Origin: M3007 sp032115775
GTDB taxonomy: Bacteria > Bacteroidota > Bacteroidia > Chitinophagales > Saprospiraceae
NCBI GenBank assembly: GCA_032115775.1
Contig: JAUMBL010000060.1
Span: 9,852 to 73,851, forward strand
DNA: 64,000 bases
Reading direction: 5' to 3'
This document shows, piece by piece, positions 24,387 through 33,308 of the stretch (positions are counted from its first letter, which is position 1; each line of letters opens with the position of its first letter). A model generated the notes under the pieces. That model saw only the letters and a program-made list of their open reading frames with translations. It made no database searches and was not told the origin of the DNA. The translations under genes were made by a program, and so were the position numbers.

Positions 24387-25541
24387 TCAAAGTTTTAGCA
24401 GGTTCATACTATACGACAGCGAGATCCCGGTAAGCGTAATTTGGCCGTTGCAGAAGGCCGGGTTGTTACAGCCCCGGTTGTAGAGGTTGTCAATATTGGC
24501 GAGGCCCATACTGGCGCGGATGCCGAGTTTGCCCTCGACGTCCTTTTTGCCGAAGTTGAGTTTACAATTCAAGCCGGCGAGCAGGCCGATATCCGTTTTT
24601 TTAAAATCGTTGTTGGCGTCGAACAGTTGATTATCGCCGCCGGGCAATTCGTCGCCGTTGGTGCGGTTGAAGAGCAGGCGCGCGATATACGGGCCGGCGA
24701 AGGCGGAAATCCGGCCGCCGCGGCGGAAGGTCAGTTCGGGATATACGCCCAGTCCGAGCCAGGTTTGGCCGTACACCACATCCCGGAAATAGGTAATGAC
24801 CGTATCGCCGCCGGTGGCGGTTTTTTCGACCAGCGCGAAGGTATCCGCCTGGGCGCCCACCCGCCTGTGGAGGAGTCCGATATCCACATTGAGCGTCAGG
24901 TAGCCGCCGTTGCCGCGGAAGCCGAGCACGGTGCCGATTTCCCAGCCTGGTTGAGCGTTAAACCGGGGTTTTTCGAGAAAATTGCCGGTTTTGTTCATTG
25001 TGAACACATTGGCGCCGAGGCGCGCGCGGAACTCCACCGCGTTCGGGGTAAATTCCCGTTCGAATACGAACTCCTGCGTGACCGTGCGGGCGCCGCGTTT
25101 CCCTTCCGTATTTACCTGCAACTCCCGATTGCCCAGCAGTTGGTAGCGAATTTTTTGGGGGTCGTCGTGGTCGGGGTTTTCAAATACATAGCCGTCGAAA
25201 TCCGCACTGGTCAGATTATAGGCGACCGGTTCGTTTTTATTCTGACCGCGCACGGTCACGATGTAGCGGATCGTATCTGCGCGGCGTTCCAGCCGCATGG
25301 TTTCGAGCGTCACGGTATCCCCGTCTTCGAGGCGGATTCGCACGTGGCGGCCGGTCAGGGTGCTATCGTCGGCTACCGACCAGATTTCCAGTCGGTCGCC
25401 CCGGTCAGTGGGCATGAACCACACCCCGTCCAAGCCTTTGAGTTCGCGAAAAATGATATTGGCGTCCGCAATTTGGGCTTGCAGGCAAAAAGGCGCGATG
25501 GCCAGCATCGAACATGCGATGAATACGCGTATGGGAGTCAT
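24387..25541 (-). CDS. Secreted lipocalin-like plus outer-membrane beta-barrel protein, unknown function
   Basis: A 384-residue protein when started at the ATG at 25541, giving the signal peptide MTPIRVFIACSMLAIAPFCL followed by QAQ. About residues 25-165 (LKGLDGVWFMPTDRGDRLEIW, then alternating strands) resemble the DUF6265-type, lipocalin-like domain. The rest is rich in amphipathic strands ending ITLTGISLSYSMNLLKL, typical of a small outer-membrane barrel. I do not recognise a named family for the whole protein. It is divergent from an ECF sigma factor operon; the 196-nt gap holds a GATCC-centred inverted repeat (about 25646-25663) that might be an operator. Confidence 0.65.
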   Translation of the reverse strand: MTPIRVFIACSMLAIAPFCLQAQIADANIIFRELKGLDGVWFMPTDRGDRLEIWSVADDSTLTGRHVRIRLEDGDTVTLETMRLERRADTIRYIVTVRGQNKNEPVAYNLTSADFDGYVFENPDHDDPQKIRYQLLGNRELQVNTEGKRGARTVTQEFVFEREFTPNAVEFRARLGANVFTMNKTGNFLEKPRFNAQPGWEIGTVLGFRGNGGYLTLNVDIGLLHRRVGAQADTFALVEKTATGGDTVITYFRDVVYGQTWLGLGVYPELTFRRGGRISAFAGPYIARLLFNRTNGDELPGGDNQLFDANNDFKKTDIGLLAGLNCKLNFGKKDVEGKLGIRASMGLANIDNLYNRGCNNPAFCNGQITLTGISLSYSMNLLKL

Positions 25542-25737
25542 GTGTATATTTTTAAAGCGCAAAAAAACGAATTTACACCTGTATATGCAGCTCCACAGAC
25601 CGGGTAAAAGTGTTTTTTAGCGTCAATTTCAGGAATAGATGCAACCTGATCCGGATCGGGTTGTCTATAATTGCGTGTTTTATGCAGCCGCAAGGCGATC
25701 CTCGGGGCTGCAACGCGCGCAAAGAGCACATTATACA

Positions 25738-26271
25738 ATGGATGCCACACAAACGCACCGCGACCTCATCGAAGGCTGCAAAGAAGGCAAACGCGACGCG
25801 CAGTCCGAATTGTACCGGCTGTATTCCAGAGCCATGTTCAACACGGCGCTGCGGATGGTGCAAAACACGCACGATGCGGAGGATTTGCTGCAAAGCGTCT
25901 TTATTGAGGTGTTTACAAAAATAGACGCCTTCCGATACGAAAGCAGCATCGGCGCCTGGATCAAGCGGATCACGGTGAATAAATGCATCAATTTTCTCCG
26001 AAGCCGACGCCCCGGTTTCGAGGAATTGCCGCCTGCCGGCCCCGAAACCGCCGGAGCAAACCCGGATTCGGAAGCGGAACCAGCATTCACGGTGGAGCGA
26101 ATCAACCGCGCCATCGCCGACCTGCCGGAAGGCTATCGCGTGGTGTTCTCACTCTACGCCGTCGAAGGATACGACCACGAGGAAATCAGTCAAATTCTCG
26201 GCATCGCCGAGGCGACCTCTAAATCGCAGTACAGCCGCGCAAAAGCCAAACTGCGCGAAATGCTTCGATAA
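25738..26271 (+). CDS. ECF-type RNA polymerase sigma factor
   Basis: A 177-residue sigma-70 family protein with only regions 2 and 4. Region 2 contains HDAEDLLQSVFIEVFTKID and the -10-recognition helix with IGAWIKRITVNKCINFLR. Region 4 has the helix-turn-helix YDHEEISQILGIAEATSKSQ. The ATG at 25738 (MDATQTHRDL) fits the family; the longer in-frame start at 25639 encodes an unlikely leader. The next two genes, a membrane anti-sigma candidate and a DUF4097-like secreted protein, form the usual Bacteroidota envelope-stress-type unit, so it probably autoregulates this locus. Confidence 0.9.
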   Translation: MDATQTHRDLIEGCKEGKRDAQSELYRLYSRAMFNTALRMVQNTHDAEDLLQSVFIEVFTKIDAFRYESSIGAWIKRITVNKCINFLRSRRPGFEELPPAGPETAGANPDSEAEPAFTVERINRAIADLPEGYRVVFSLYAVEGYDHEEISQILGIAEATSKSQYSRAKAKLREMLR

Positions 26272-26425
26272 ATATTTGCTTAGGTTTTATTATTCGGCTT
26301 AAATTAAAAATTTTATTCTTTTTTTTATTTATTTTAAAGTTTAATATTTTTTATAAAAATAAAAATCTCTTTTAAAGTATAAAATAAAAATCCGCCCAGG
26401 CGCTCATTTTTCAGCCAGTCCGTCT
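26272..26425. other. Extremely AT-rich gap between sigma and anti-sigma genes
   Basis: From about 26272 to 26392 the sequence is almost entirely A and T (runs such as TTTTTTTTATTTATTTTAAAG), in sharp contrast to the GC-rich genes on both sides. No ORF or clear promoter consensus was found. It may be a curved or nucleoid-protein-bound segment with an internal promoter for the anti-sigma gene. Confidence 0.5.
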
Positions 26426-27223
26426 ATGTCAGATCCTATCCAACGCTACATCCAAAGCCGCCGCGCCGAATTCGACGCCGCCCAACCCGACCCTGCCTGC
26501 TGGGACTCGGTGGAAAAGGCGCTGCAGCGCCGGCAGGACGCCGATGCGCTGGAGCGCTTCCTGCTCGATCACCGCTTGCTGCTGGACGCCGCCGAGCCGC
26601 CCGCAACGGTGTGGAACCGCCTGGCGGCGCAACTGGCGCCGACGGCGACCGACCCGCTGGAGGACTACCTCTTGCAAAATCGCGGCGATCTGGACGCCGC
26701 GCTGCCGAGCGGAACGATCTGGCGCCGGATTGAAGCAGCATTGCCGACCGCAAAACCTGCCGGCGGCAGCGGCCTCCGCGCCCTACCCTGGAGCCGCGCC
26801 CTGCTGCGCGCAGCCGCAGCCGTCGCCCTGCTGCTGACCGGCGCCGGACTGGGAATTTGGTACGCCGGCACGACAAACAGTCGGGCCGCGCAAGGCCTGT
26901 CCCTGAGCGAATTGTCGCCCGAATACGCCGAACTGGAACGCTACTACCAACATGACATCGCAGGAAAAAAAGAAAAACTGGCCGAATTCGCCGGCTACCG
27001 CGACCAGGAAGTGCTCGCCGACCTGCAACAAATGGATAATATGATGGCGGAACTACAACGCGAACTCGCCGATGTGCCGCCCGCAAACCGGGAGAAAGTC
27101 GTACATGCCATGATCGAAAATTACCAGGCCAAAGCAGCCATCCTCCAGCGCGTCCTGGAGTATCTGCAACAATCGTCCACTTCACGTTCTAAAAATTACA
27201 ACCATGATCCGCAGCATATCTAA
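26426..27223 (+). CDS. Putative membrane anti-sigma factor with three N-terminal repeats
   Basis: This 265-residue protein lies directly after the ECF sigma gene. The cytoplasmic N-terminus consists of three tandem ~30-residue repeats at 4-33, 41-70 and 77-106, each with the pattern [IL]-x-x-[YF]-[IL]-x-x-x-R-x-x-[FL]-D-A-A-x-P-...-W. One membrane helix follows at about 127-147 (LLRAAAAVALLLTGAGLGIWY). The periplasmic part is helical (ELERYYQHDIAGKKEKLAEF) and ends in a coiled-coil-like segment. Position and topology support an anti-sigma role, although the repeats are not a classical zinc-binding anti-sigma domain. Its 3' end overlaps the next gene by 20 nt. Confidence 0.7.
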   Translation: MSDPIQRYIQSRRAEFDAAQPDPACWDSVEKALQRRQDADALERFLLDHRLLLDAAEPPATVWNRLAAQLAPTATDPLEDYLLQNRGDLDAALPSGTIWRRIEAALPTAKPAGGSGLRALPWSRALLRAAAAVALLLTGAGLGIWYAGTTNSRAAQGLSLSELSPEYAELERYYQHDIAGKKEKLAEFAGYRDQEVLADLQQMDNMMAELQRELADVPPANREKVVHAMIENYQAKAAILQRVLEYLQQSSTSRSKNYNHDPQHI

Positions 27224-28340
27224 AGTGTTCTCTATCCTGACACTCCTCGTCGCCGTGACGACCGCCGGCGCCCCACTCCACGCCGCCCCGAATAACGGCC
27301 CGGAACGGGAATTTAGCAAAACCATCAGCCGGGAATTCGCCACCAGCGCCACCGGCACAACCGCACTGTACAACCGGTACGGCAAGGTGAATGTCAATAC
27401 CTGGAACAATAAATCGGTAAAAATTGATATCACCATCCTCGTCAATGCGAAAGACCAACGCGCGGCCGACCGCGTGTTTGATAAAATCAAAATCAATTTT
27501 ACCAATACCATCGGGTATGTAAAGGCCGAAACCATCCTCGAGGAAATCAAAGCCGGCGGCTGGTACGGGGATTGCCAGGATTTTAAAATAAATTATGAGG
27601 TCTGGATGCCCGTAGCCAACCAACTCGACCTTAAAAATAAGTACGGGAACGCCTACGTTTCGGAACTCGACGGCAAAATGCTGGCCGAAATCAAATACGG
27701 CGACCTCCGTACCGAAGCGATCCGAAACGACGCCGACCTCCTGCTCGCCTATGGCAACGGCTCGATCGCCAAGGTAAACAATCTCTCGGCGCAGGTAAGC
27801 TACGGTGGAATCTCCGTCACGGAAGCAAATGATATCCAACTCGATTCCAAATATTCCGAGTGCACGGTGGAAAAAAGCGGCAATTTTCGCGCCACGTCTA
27901 AATACGACGATTTCAAACTGGGCACGCTGGACGACCTGAAAATCCAAACAAAATACGCCAACCTCCGCGTGCGCAATGCCCGCTCCGCCCTGATCACGGC
28001 ACAATATACGGATGTAAAAATGGAGTCGGTGGGCGAATACCTGAACGCGGATCTGGCGTACGGCGGACTAAAAATCAGCCAACTCGCCCGCGGCTTCCGC
28101 GAGGTGGCCGTGGTCGGAAAATATACGGACGTGGAACTCAATGTGGAACGCGGGGCGGTTTTTCGGTTCGACACCGACGTGTCGTACGCCGGCGCGCATT
28201 ATCCGCAGGCGGCCGTCGTACGGCTGCGCGACGATTCGGCGATGCGCCAGGTATCCAGCGGTTTTGTCGGCTCCAGCGACGCCAAAGGGATTGTGAGAAC
28301 GCGGCTGAGTTATGGCGATTTGAAGATCCGGCAGTACTAA
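27204..28340 (+). CDS. Secreted beta-helix-like protein (DUF4097-like)
   Basis: This 378-residue protein has a signal peptide (MIRSISKVFSILTLLVAVTT...). The mature part is a series of short beta strands with recurring K-Y-G/K-Y-x-D steps (NRYGKVNVNTW, KNKYGNAYVSEL, IKYGDLRTE, SKYDDFKLGTL), as in DUF4097-type putative adhesins that often accompany ECF sigma operons. It overlaps the anti-sigma gene by 20 nt, so the two are probably translationally coupled. It may be the envelope output or sensor of this sigma system; the function is unknown. Confidence 0.75.
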   Translation: MIRSISKVFSILTLLVAVTTAGAPLHAAPNNGPEREFSKTISREFATSATGTTALYNRYGKVNVNTWNNKSVKIDITILVNAKDQRAADRVFDKIKINFTNTIGYVKAETILEEIKAGGWYGDCQDFKINYEVWMPVANQLDLKNKYGNAYVSELDGKMLAEIKYGDLRTEAIRNDADLLLAYGNGSIAKVNNLSAQVSYGGISVTEANDIQLDSKYSECTVEKSGNFRATSKYDDFKLGTLDDLKIQTKYANLRVRNARSALITAQYTDVKMESVGEYLNADLAYGGLKISQLARGFREVAVVGKYTDVELNVERGAVFRFDTDVSYAGAHYPQAAVVRLRDDSAMRQVSSGFVGSSDAKGIVRTRLSYGDLKIRQY

Positions 28341-28358
28341 TACCGCGACCGGTGCGGG

Positions 28359-29117
28359 TCACCGCGTCAGCACGATATAGTCCCGCAAGACCGTTTTGAG
28401 AAACTCCTCGCGGTCACCGGGCCTCCGTTCAACCCCCAGCAGCGGCATCAGGTGCGTCACCAGGTCTTCCAGTATTTCCTCGTGCGCCTGGTTGGGGTAC
28501 TGCCGCAGGCGCGTCAATACGGTTTTGATCACCACCATATCCTGCTCCTGCAGATTGCGCACCTGCGGATAACTCGGCGTGTAATTTTCCAGTGAGGAGA
28601 TATTCAGAATGTCTTTCAACTGAAAATGAAACTGTTTTCCCTGTATCCTGATCACGGCGGTGTGCGCCGCCATATCGCCCAGGCGTCGTTGATTGGGGCT
28701 GATTTGGATCAGCAGCGCGCCGACCAGTCCGCCCGAAAAAAAGGTGTCCACAAGCTGGAGCAGGGTGCGTAAAGCCGCATCGCTCCAGTCCGGGTCTTTC
28801 CCGTCTAGGCGTACCACCTTGATTCCAAAGGCTTTTTTCCCGGGGGTCTGACCGGATTTTCGGGTTTCAAAAAAAATATTGTATCCGAAAAACAACAAGA
28901 AAGGGAGCAGGACAAGAAAAATAATCAGGCCGTATTCCCAATCGTCGTTGCCCGTCGCGCGCGTGAGGGTAATCAGGAGGGTCACGCCGAGCAGGTAGCC
29001 TATTGCGAGAATCAGTATATCGAGCAGAAACGCCAGTAGGCGCGCGTACAAGCCCGCCAACTCGTAGGTGATGACGACGTTTTGCGTGGTGGTGATATCT
29101 ATTGTTTTGGATGCCAT
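28359..29117 (-). CDS. RDD family membrane protein
   Basis: This 252-residue protein has the RDD-domain pattern: an Arg-rich first membrane segment (GLYARLLAFLLDILILAIGYLL), a second hydrophobic segment (LIIFLVLLPFLLFFGYNIFF), then SGQTPGKKAFGIKVVRLDG and the later DTFFSGGLVGALL and RRLGDMAAHTAVI segments. The C-terminal ~90 residues are soluble. RDD proteins are multi-pass membrane proteins, some linked to ion exchange, with no uniform function. It converges on the DUF4097-like gene, with only 18 nt between the stops. Confidence 0.88.
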   Translation of the reverse strand: MASKTIDITTTQNVVITYELAGLYARLLAFLLDILILAIGYLLGVTLLITLTRATGNDDWEYGLIIFLVLLPFLLFFGYNIFFETRKSGQTPGKKAFGIKVVRLDGKDPDWSDAALRTLLQLVDTFFSGGLVGALLIQISPNQRRLGDMAAHTAVIRIQGKQFHFQLKDILNISSLENYTPSYPQVRNLQEQDMVVIKTVLTRLRQYPNQAHEEILEDLVTHLMPLLGVERRPGDREEFLKTVLRDYIVLTR

Positions 29118-29331
29118 TGGCGCACACCGGGGATGATTTCAGAAGGCGAAAGATACGCATTTCCCTGAAATAACGCTGTCGCGCGGGATTTTGCGCAGCG
29201 CAGAAAACGCGCCGACGGCGGGCGGTGATGAATTTCATGCGCACAGCTGATCTGTTGCAGTTTTTTTGCCGATAGCGCGTCGGAACTTGCGGTATTAAAC
29301 GCGCCACGCGTTTGCTGTTTTTATAAAATAG

Positions 29332-29493
29332 GTAACTACTTAGCCGGTCGCGTCTGAGACAAAAAAGGATCCGTTTTTTGCCAGACGAAGCGATTTTTTG
29401 CAGGCCGTAGCAGCGCTACGGTCAAAAAAAATTGCGAAGTATGGCGGAAAATGGGACTTTTTGGGCCAGACAGCGAGCCGGCTAAGTAGTTAC
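29332..29493 (+). mobile_element. 162-bp MITE copy 4, ending 13 nt before the ppdK start codon
   Basis: Full-length copy flanked by the 8-bp duplication TAAAATAG at 29324-29331 and 29494-29501. It lies immediately upstream of ppdK, separating the start codon from the ancestral promoter. The remaining sequence 29118-29331 upstream contains no recognised gene. Confidence 0.95.
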
Positions 29494-29506
29494 TAAAATA
29501 GATACC

Positions 29507-32245
29507 ATGAATACTGCCGCTACTACAAAAACTGTCTATCGCTTCGGCGCCGGGAGCGCCGAGGGCGACGCGTCCATGAAACACCTCCTGGGTGGAAAAG
29601 GCGCCAACCTCGCTGAAATGTGCCGACTGGGCATCCCGGTGCCGGCAGGCTTTACCATCACCACGGAAGCCTGCAACCTGTATGCACAACACGGCCGGGC
29701 TTTTGCCCTGGAATTGCTCGACCAGGAGGTACGGGTCGGCGTCGCCTTCATCGAGCAGGAAATGCGAAAAAAATTCGGCGACAACACTGACCCGCTGCTG
29801 CTATCCGTCCGCTCCGGCGCCCGCGCCTCCATGCCCGGCATGATGGATACAATCCTAAACCTGGGGCTGAACGACGAGGCGGTGGCCGGACTGATCGCCA
29901 AATCCGGCAACGCGCGTTTCGCCTGGGACTCTTACCGGCGCTTCATCCAGATGTACGGCGATGTGGTCATGGGCCTCAAACCAGTCTCTAAAGAAGACCA
30001 CGACCCCTTCGAAATTATCATTGATATGGTAAAAGAAGAACGCGGGCTGCAATTAGACACCGACCTGAGCGCGGACGACTTGCAGGAACTGGTCGCCCGC
30101 TTCAAGGCGCTGATTCGCGCCCGCCTGGGCCGCGATTTTCCGACCGACCCCTGGGAGCAACTCTGGGGAGCGGTAGTGGCCGTTTTCGAAAGCTGGAACA
30201 ACGAACGCGCGCGGGTGTACCGCGCCCTGAACGAAATCCCGGAATCCTGGGGCACAGCCGTGAACGTCCAGGCCATGGTGTTCGGCAATCTGGGCGACAC
30301 CAGCGCGACCGGCGTGGCGTTCACCCGCGACGCCGGAACCGGCGAGGATCTGTTCAACGGCGAATTTCTCGTCAACGCCCAAGGGGAAGATGTCGTGGCC
30401 GGTATCCGAACGCCGCAGCAGATAACCCTCGAAGGCGCCCGCCGCTGGGCGCAACTCGCCCGCGTCAGCGAAGCAGAAAGAAAATCCCGGTACCCCTCGC
30501 TCGAAGAACTGATGCCTACGGTGTACCAACAACTGATCGAAGCGGAAACAACCCTGGAAAACCACTACAAAGATATGCAGGATGTGGAGTTTACAATCCA
30601 GGAGGGCAAACTCTGGATGCTCCAAACGCGCACGGGCAAGCGCACCGGCGCCGCCATGGTGCGGATCGCGATGGAAATGCTCCGCCAGGGCATGATCAAT
30701 GAAAAGACCGCCCTGCAACGGGTGGATCCTGCGCGCCTGGACGAACTGCTGCACCCCGTATTCGATCAACAAGCGGTTCAACAGACCGCCGTCGTCGCAC
30801 GCGGTTTGCCGGCCTCACCCGGCGCCGCGACGGGTCAGATCGTGTTTTTCGCCGATGAGGCCGAAGAATGGGCCCAAAAAGGCAGGCAGGTCATCCTCGT
30901 CCGCCTCGAAACTTCGCCGGAAGACCTGCGCGGCATGAGCGTCGCCAAGGGGATCCTCACCGCCCGTGGCGGCATGACCTCGCACGCCGCCGTGGTAGCG
31001 CGCGGCATGGGCAAATGCTGTATTTCGGGCGCCGGCGCAATTCATGTGGATTACAAGAACCGCGCAATGTACGTGGAAGATGCCGTATATCACGAGGGCG
31101 ACTGGATTTCGCTCAACGGCTCTACCGGCGAGGTGTACGCCGGACAAATTCCCACGAAAGCCGCCGAACTCAGCGGCGATTTCGGCGCGCTGATGCAACT
31201 GGCCGATCAGTATATGCGCATGGAGGTGCGCGCAAACGCCGATACGCCGGAAGAGGCCGCCACGGCCCGGCGCTTTGGCGCCACGGGTATCGGGCTATGC
31301 CGTACGGAACACATGTTTTTTGAGGGCAACCGGATCCTCGCCGTACGCGAAATGATCCTCGCCGACGACGAAGCCGGCCGCCGCAAGGCGCTCGTGAAAT
31401 TGTTGCCGATGCAACGCGGCGACTTCGAGGGGCTGTTCCGCGAAATGGACGGCCTGCCCGTCACAATCCGCCTGCTCGACCCGCCGCTGCACGAGTTCAT
31501 CCCGCAGGACGAGGCTGGCCAGCGCGTCCTGGCGCAGGAAATGCGCGTGCCGCTCGGAAAAATAAAAATGCGCGTGGAGGCGCTGCACGAGTTCAATCCC
31601 ATGATGGGCCACCGCGGCTGCCGACTCGGGATTACCTATCCGGAAATCACGGAAATGCAAACCCGCGCTATCCTGGAAGCCGCGCTCAATATACAGGAAA
31701 AGGGCGTGCACGCCCGTCCGGAAATCATGATCCCGCTGGTGGGTAGCGTCCGGGAATTTGAAGCGCAGGCCGCCGTCATCCGAAAAACGGCGGAAACCGT
31801 GTTCGCCGAACGCGGACAGCGCATCCACTTCCTCCTCGGAACCATGATCGAAACGCCGCGCGCGGCCCTGGTGGCAGACAGCATCGGCGCCCAGGCCGAA
31901 TTTTTCTCTTTCGGCACCAACGACCTGACGCAGATGACCCTCGGTTTTTCCCGCGACGACGCGAACAGTTTTCTGCCCGATTACCTGAAAAAAGGCATTT
32001 ATGAGCGAGATCCCTTCCGTTCCATAGACCAAAAAGGGGTGGGCCAACTGGTGGAAATGGGGGTTCAAAAAGGCCGCGCAGCCCGCCAGAATCTCGAAAT
32101 CGGCGTCTGCGGCGAACACGGCGGCGATCCGGCCTCCGTCCAGTTTTTCTACCGTGCCGGACTCAACTATGTGAGCTGCTCGCCGTTTCGCGTCCCGATC
32201 GCGCGGCTGGCGGCGGCGCAGGCTGCGGTGCAAAAAGCCCTTTGA
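29507..32245 (+). CDS. ppdK: Pyruvate, phosphate dikinase
   Basis: This 912-residue enzyme interconverts pyruvate + ATP + Pi with PEP + AMP + PPi. The N-terminal ATP-grasp part has LLGGKGANLAEM and SVRSGARASMPGMMDTILN. The swivelling phosphohistidine domain has GGMTSHAAVVARGMGKCCIS with the catalytic His. The C-terminal TIM-barrel PEP domain has FSFGTNDLTQMTLGFSRDD and the catalytic-cysteine segment GVCGEHGGDP. The length matches bacterial PpdK. With the malic enzyme in this window it could link malate, pyruvate and PEP. Its 5' leader has been replaced by a MITE. Confidence 0.97.
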   Translation: MNTAATTKTVYRFGAGSAEGDASMKHLLGGKGANLAEMCRLGIPVPAGFTITTEACNLYAQHGRAFALELLDQEVRVGVAFIEQEMRKKFGDNTDPLLLSVRSGARASMPGMMDTILNLGLNDEAVAGLIAKSGNARFAWDSYRRFIQMYGDVVMGLKPVSKEDHDPFEIIIDMVKEERGLQLDTDLSADDLQELVARFKALIRARLGRDFPTDPWEQLWGAVVAVFESWNNERARVYRALNEIPESWGTAVNVQAMVFGNLGDTSATGVAFTRDAGTGEDLFNGEFLVNAQGEDVVAGIRTPQQITLEGARRWAQLARVSEAERKSRYPSLEELMPTVYQQLIEAETTLENHYKDMQDVEFTIQEGKLWMLQTRTGKRTGAAMVRIAMEMLRQGMINEKTALQRVDPARLDELLHPVFDQQAVQQTAVVARGLPASPGAATGQIVFFADEAEEWAQKGRQVILVRLETSPEDLRGMSVAKGILTARGGMTSHAAVVARGMGKCCISGAGAIHVDYKNRAMYVEDAVYHEGDWISLNGSTGEVYAGQIPTKAAELSGDFGALMQLADQYMRMEVRANADTPEEAATARRFGATGIGLCRTEHMFFEGNRILAVREMILADDEAGRRKALVKLLPMQRGDFEGLFREMDGLPVTIRLLDPPLHEFIPQDEAGQRVLAQEMRVPLGKIKMRVEALHEFNPMMGHRGCRLGITYPEITEMQTRAILEAALNIQEKGVHARPEIMIPLVGSVREFEAQAAVIRKTAETVFAERGQRIHFLLGTMIETPRAALVADSIGAQAEFFSFGTNDLTQMTLGFSRDDANSFLPDYLKKGIYERDPFRSIDQKGVGQLVEMGVQKGRAARQNLEIGVCGEHGGDPASVQFFYRAGLNYVSCSPFRVPIARLAAAQAAVQKAL

Positions 32246-32271
32246 TGTTTTTTTAATCAAAATAATATTTT

Positions 32272-32361
32272 GATCCGTTGCATTTTTTTGATTTTTTTAT
32301 AAAAAAAATCAAAAAAATGCAACGGATCCACATTTTATTCCGCCGCCGAAGGCGGCGGAAT
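32272..32361. repeat. Composite palindrome E4
   Basis: The long palindrome is at 32272-32328 with arms GATCCGTTGCA and the T7-GA-T7 core. The GC hairpin follows at 32337-32361 (ATTCCGCCGCC/GGCGGCGGAAT), so the order of the two parts is reversed relative to E1, E5 and E8. It lies 26 nt past the ppdK stop. Confidence 0.85.
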
Positions 32362-32408
32362 AAAATACTTACAAATTTTTGCATATTTGCACCGGTATTA
32401 CGCGCACG

Positions 32409-33278
32409 ATGCAAACTACATCTTTAGATCATCTCCTTGCCGGCCGGCTTTTGCTTTTTTTGCTGATCATCGGCCGATCGGTTACGGGGGGCGCTCAGGC
32501 GGCCTATCCCTTCGGACTGCCCGTCGGCCCGCAATATGCCATGACGGCCACCGGTCGAAACACCGGGCATGTACTGACCATCACGGCCTACAACCCGGCC
32601 GAGACGCCGCTGGACGTTCCGGCCGCCCTCGTGCTGATCCCCGGAACAGCCGGTACGCAAACCATGATCTGCCGGATACCTGCTGTGCGCCTGCCGGCCG
32701 GCGGCCTGCAAAATATCGTCTTGCGGGGCGAAAGTATCGCCTTCGGCCGGCCGGCGCTGGACTTGCATGCGCGCCCGGCGCCGGTAGAAACCTGGATTTC
32801 CGTCGTGCATCCGGCTGATTTGACGCCCGAACTGCCTTTGCCGGCGGGACTTGCTCCCGTGGATACCGGCTTGCACCGCGTTTTTCTGCGCTTCCCCGGC
32901 ACAGACCGGCCGATCGGATTTTTGCCGGATTTCGAAACACGCCTGCCCGACGCCGCGCCTTTGTTGTTTGCGCTCCATGCCCGGGTGAAGCGCGCGTACG
33001 ATACGGCATGGGAAGCAGGCCGCATCCGGCTGCCTTTTTCCCGCGACCAAGTATATCAAATCGGCCTTCAGCAGGCGATGTGGTATGTTTTTTCTATTTT
33101 GGAAAATACGCCTTACACGCAAACAGCCCTCCGGCAATCCCTGATCGAACAGACCGAACGCGATCAGGGGTTGGAATACGCGGCGATGCCGGCCGCCATG
33201 CAGGCGTACATTGAGCAGAGCGCGGAGGAGATATGGGGTATGATTCGGATGGTGGCGCGGGAGGCGGGGGTGGAGTGA
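32409..33278 (+). CDS. Secreted protein of unknown function
   Basis: A 289-residue protein when started at the ATG at 32409 (MQTTSLDHLLAGRLLLFLLI...), which gives a plausible signal peptide ending GGAQA; a second in-frame ATG lies 30 nt upstream. The first ~130 mature residues look like an immunoglobulin-like beta domain (GHVLTITAYNPAETPLDVPA). The remainder is helical and ends in a YIEQSAEEIWGMIRMVAREAG helix. I do not recognise the family. Codon usage resembles the GC-rich neighbours. It stands alone between palindrome E4 and the AT-rich HNH gene. Confidence 0.65.
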   Translation: MQTTSLDHLLAGRLLLFLLIIGRSVTGGAQAAYPFGLPVGPQYAMTATGRNTGHVLTITAYNPAETPLDVPAALVLIPGTAGTQTMICRIPAVRLPAGGLQNIVLRGESIAFGRPALDLHARPAPVETWISVVHPADLTPELPLPAGLAPVDTGLHRVFLRFPGTDRPIGFLPDFETRLPDAAPLLFALHARVKRAYDTAWEAGRIRLPFSRDQVYQIGLQQAMWYVFSILENTPYTQTALRQSLIEQTERDQGLEYAAMPAAMQAYIEQSAEEIWGMIRMVAREAGVE

Positions 33279-33308
33279 GGGTGAGCCCAATTTGACTCCT
33301 GTGTAGCG

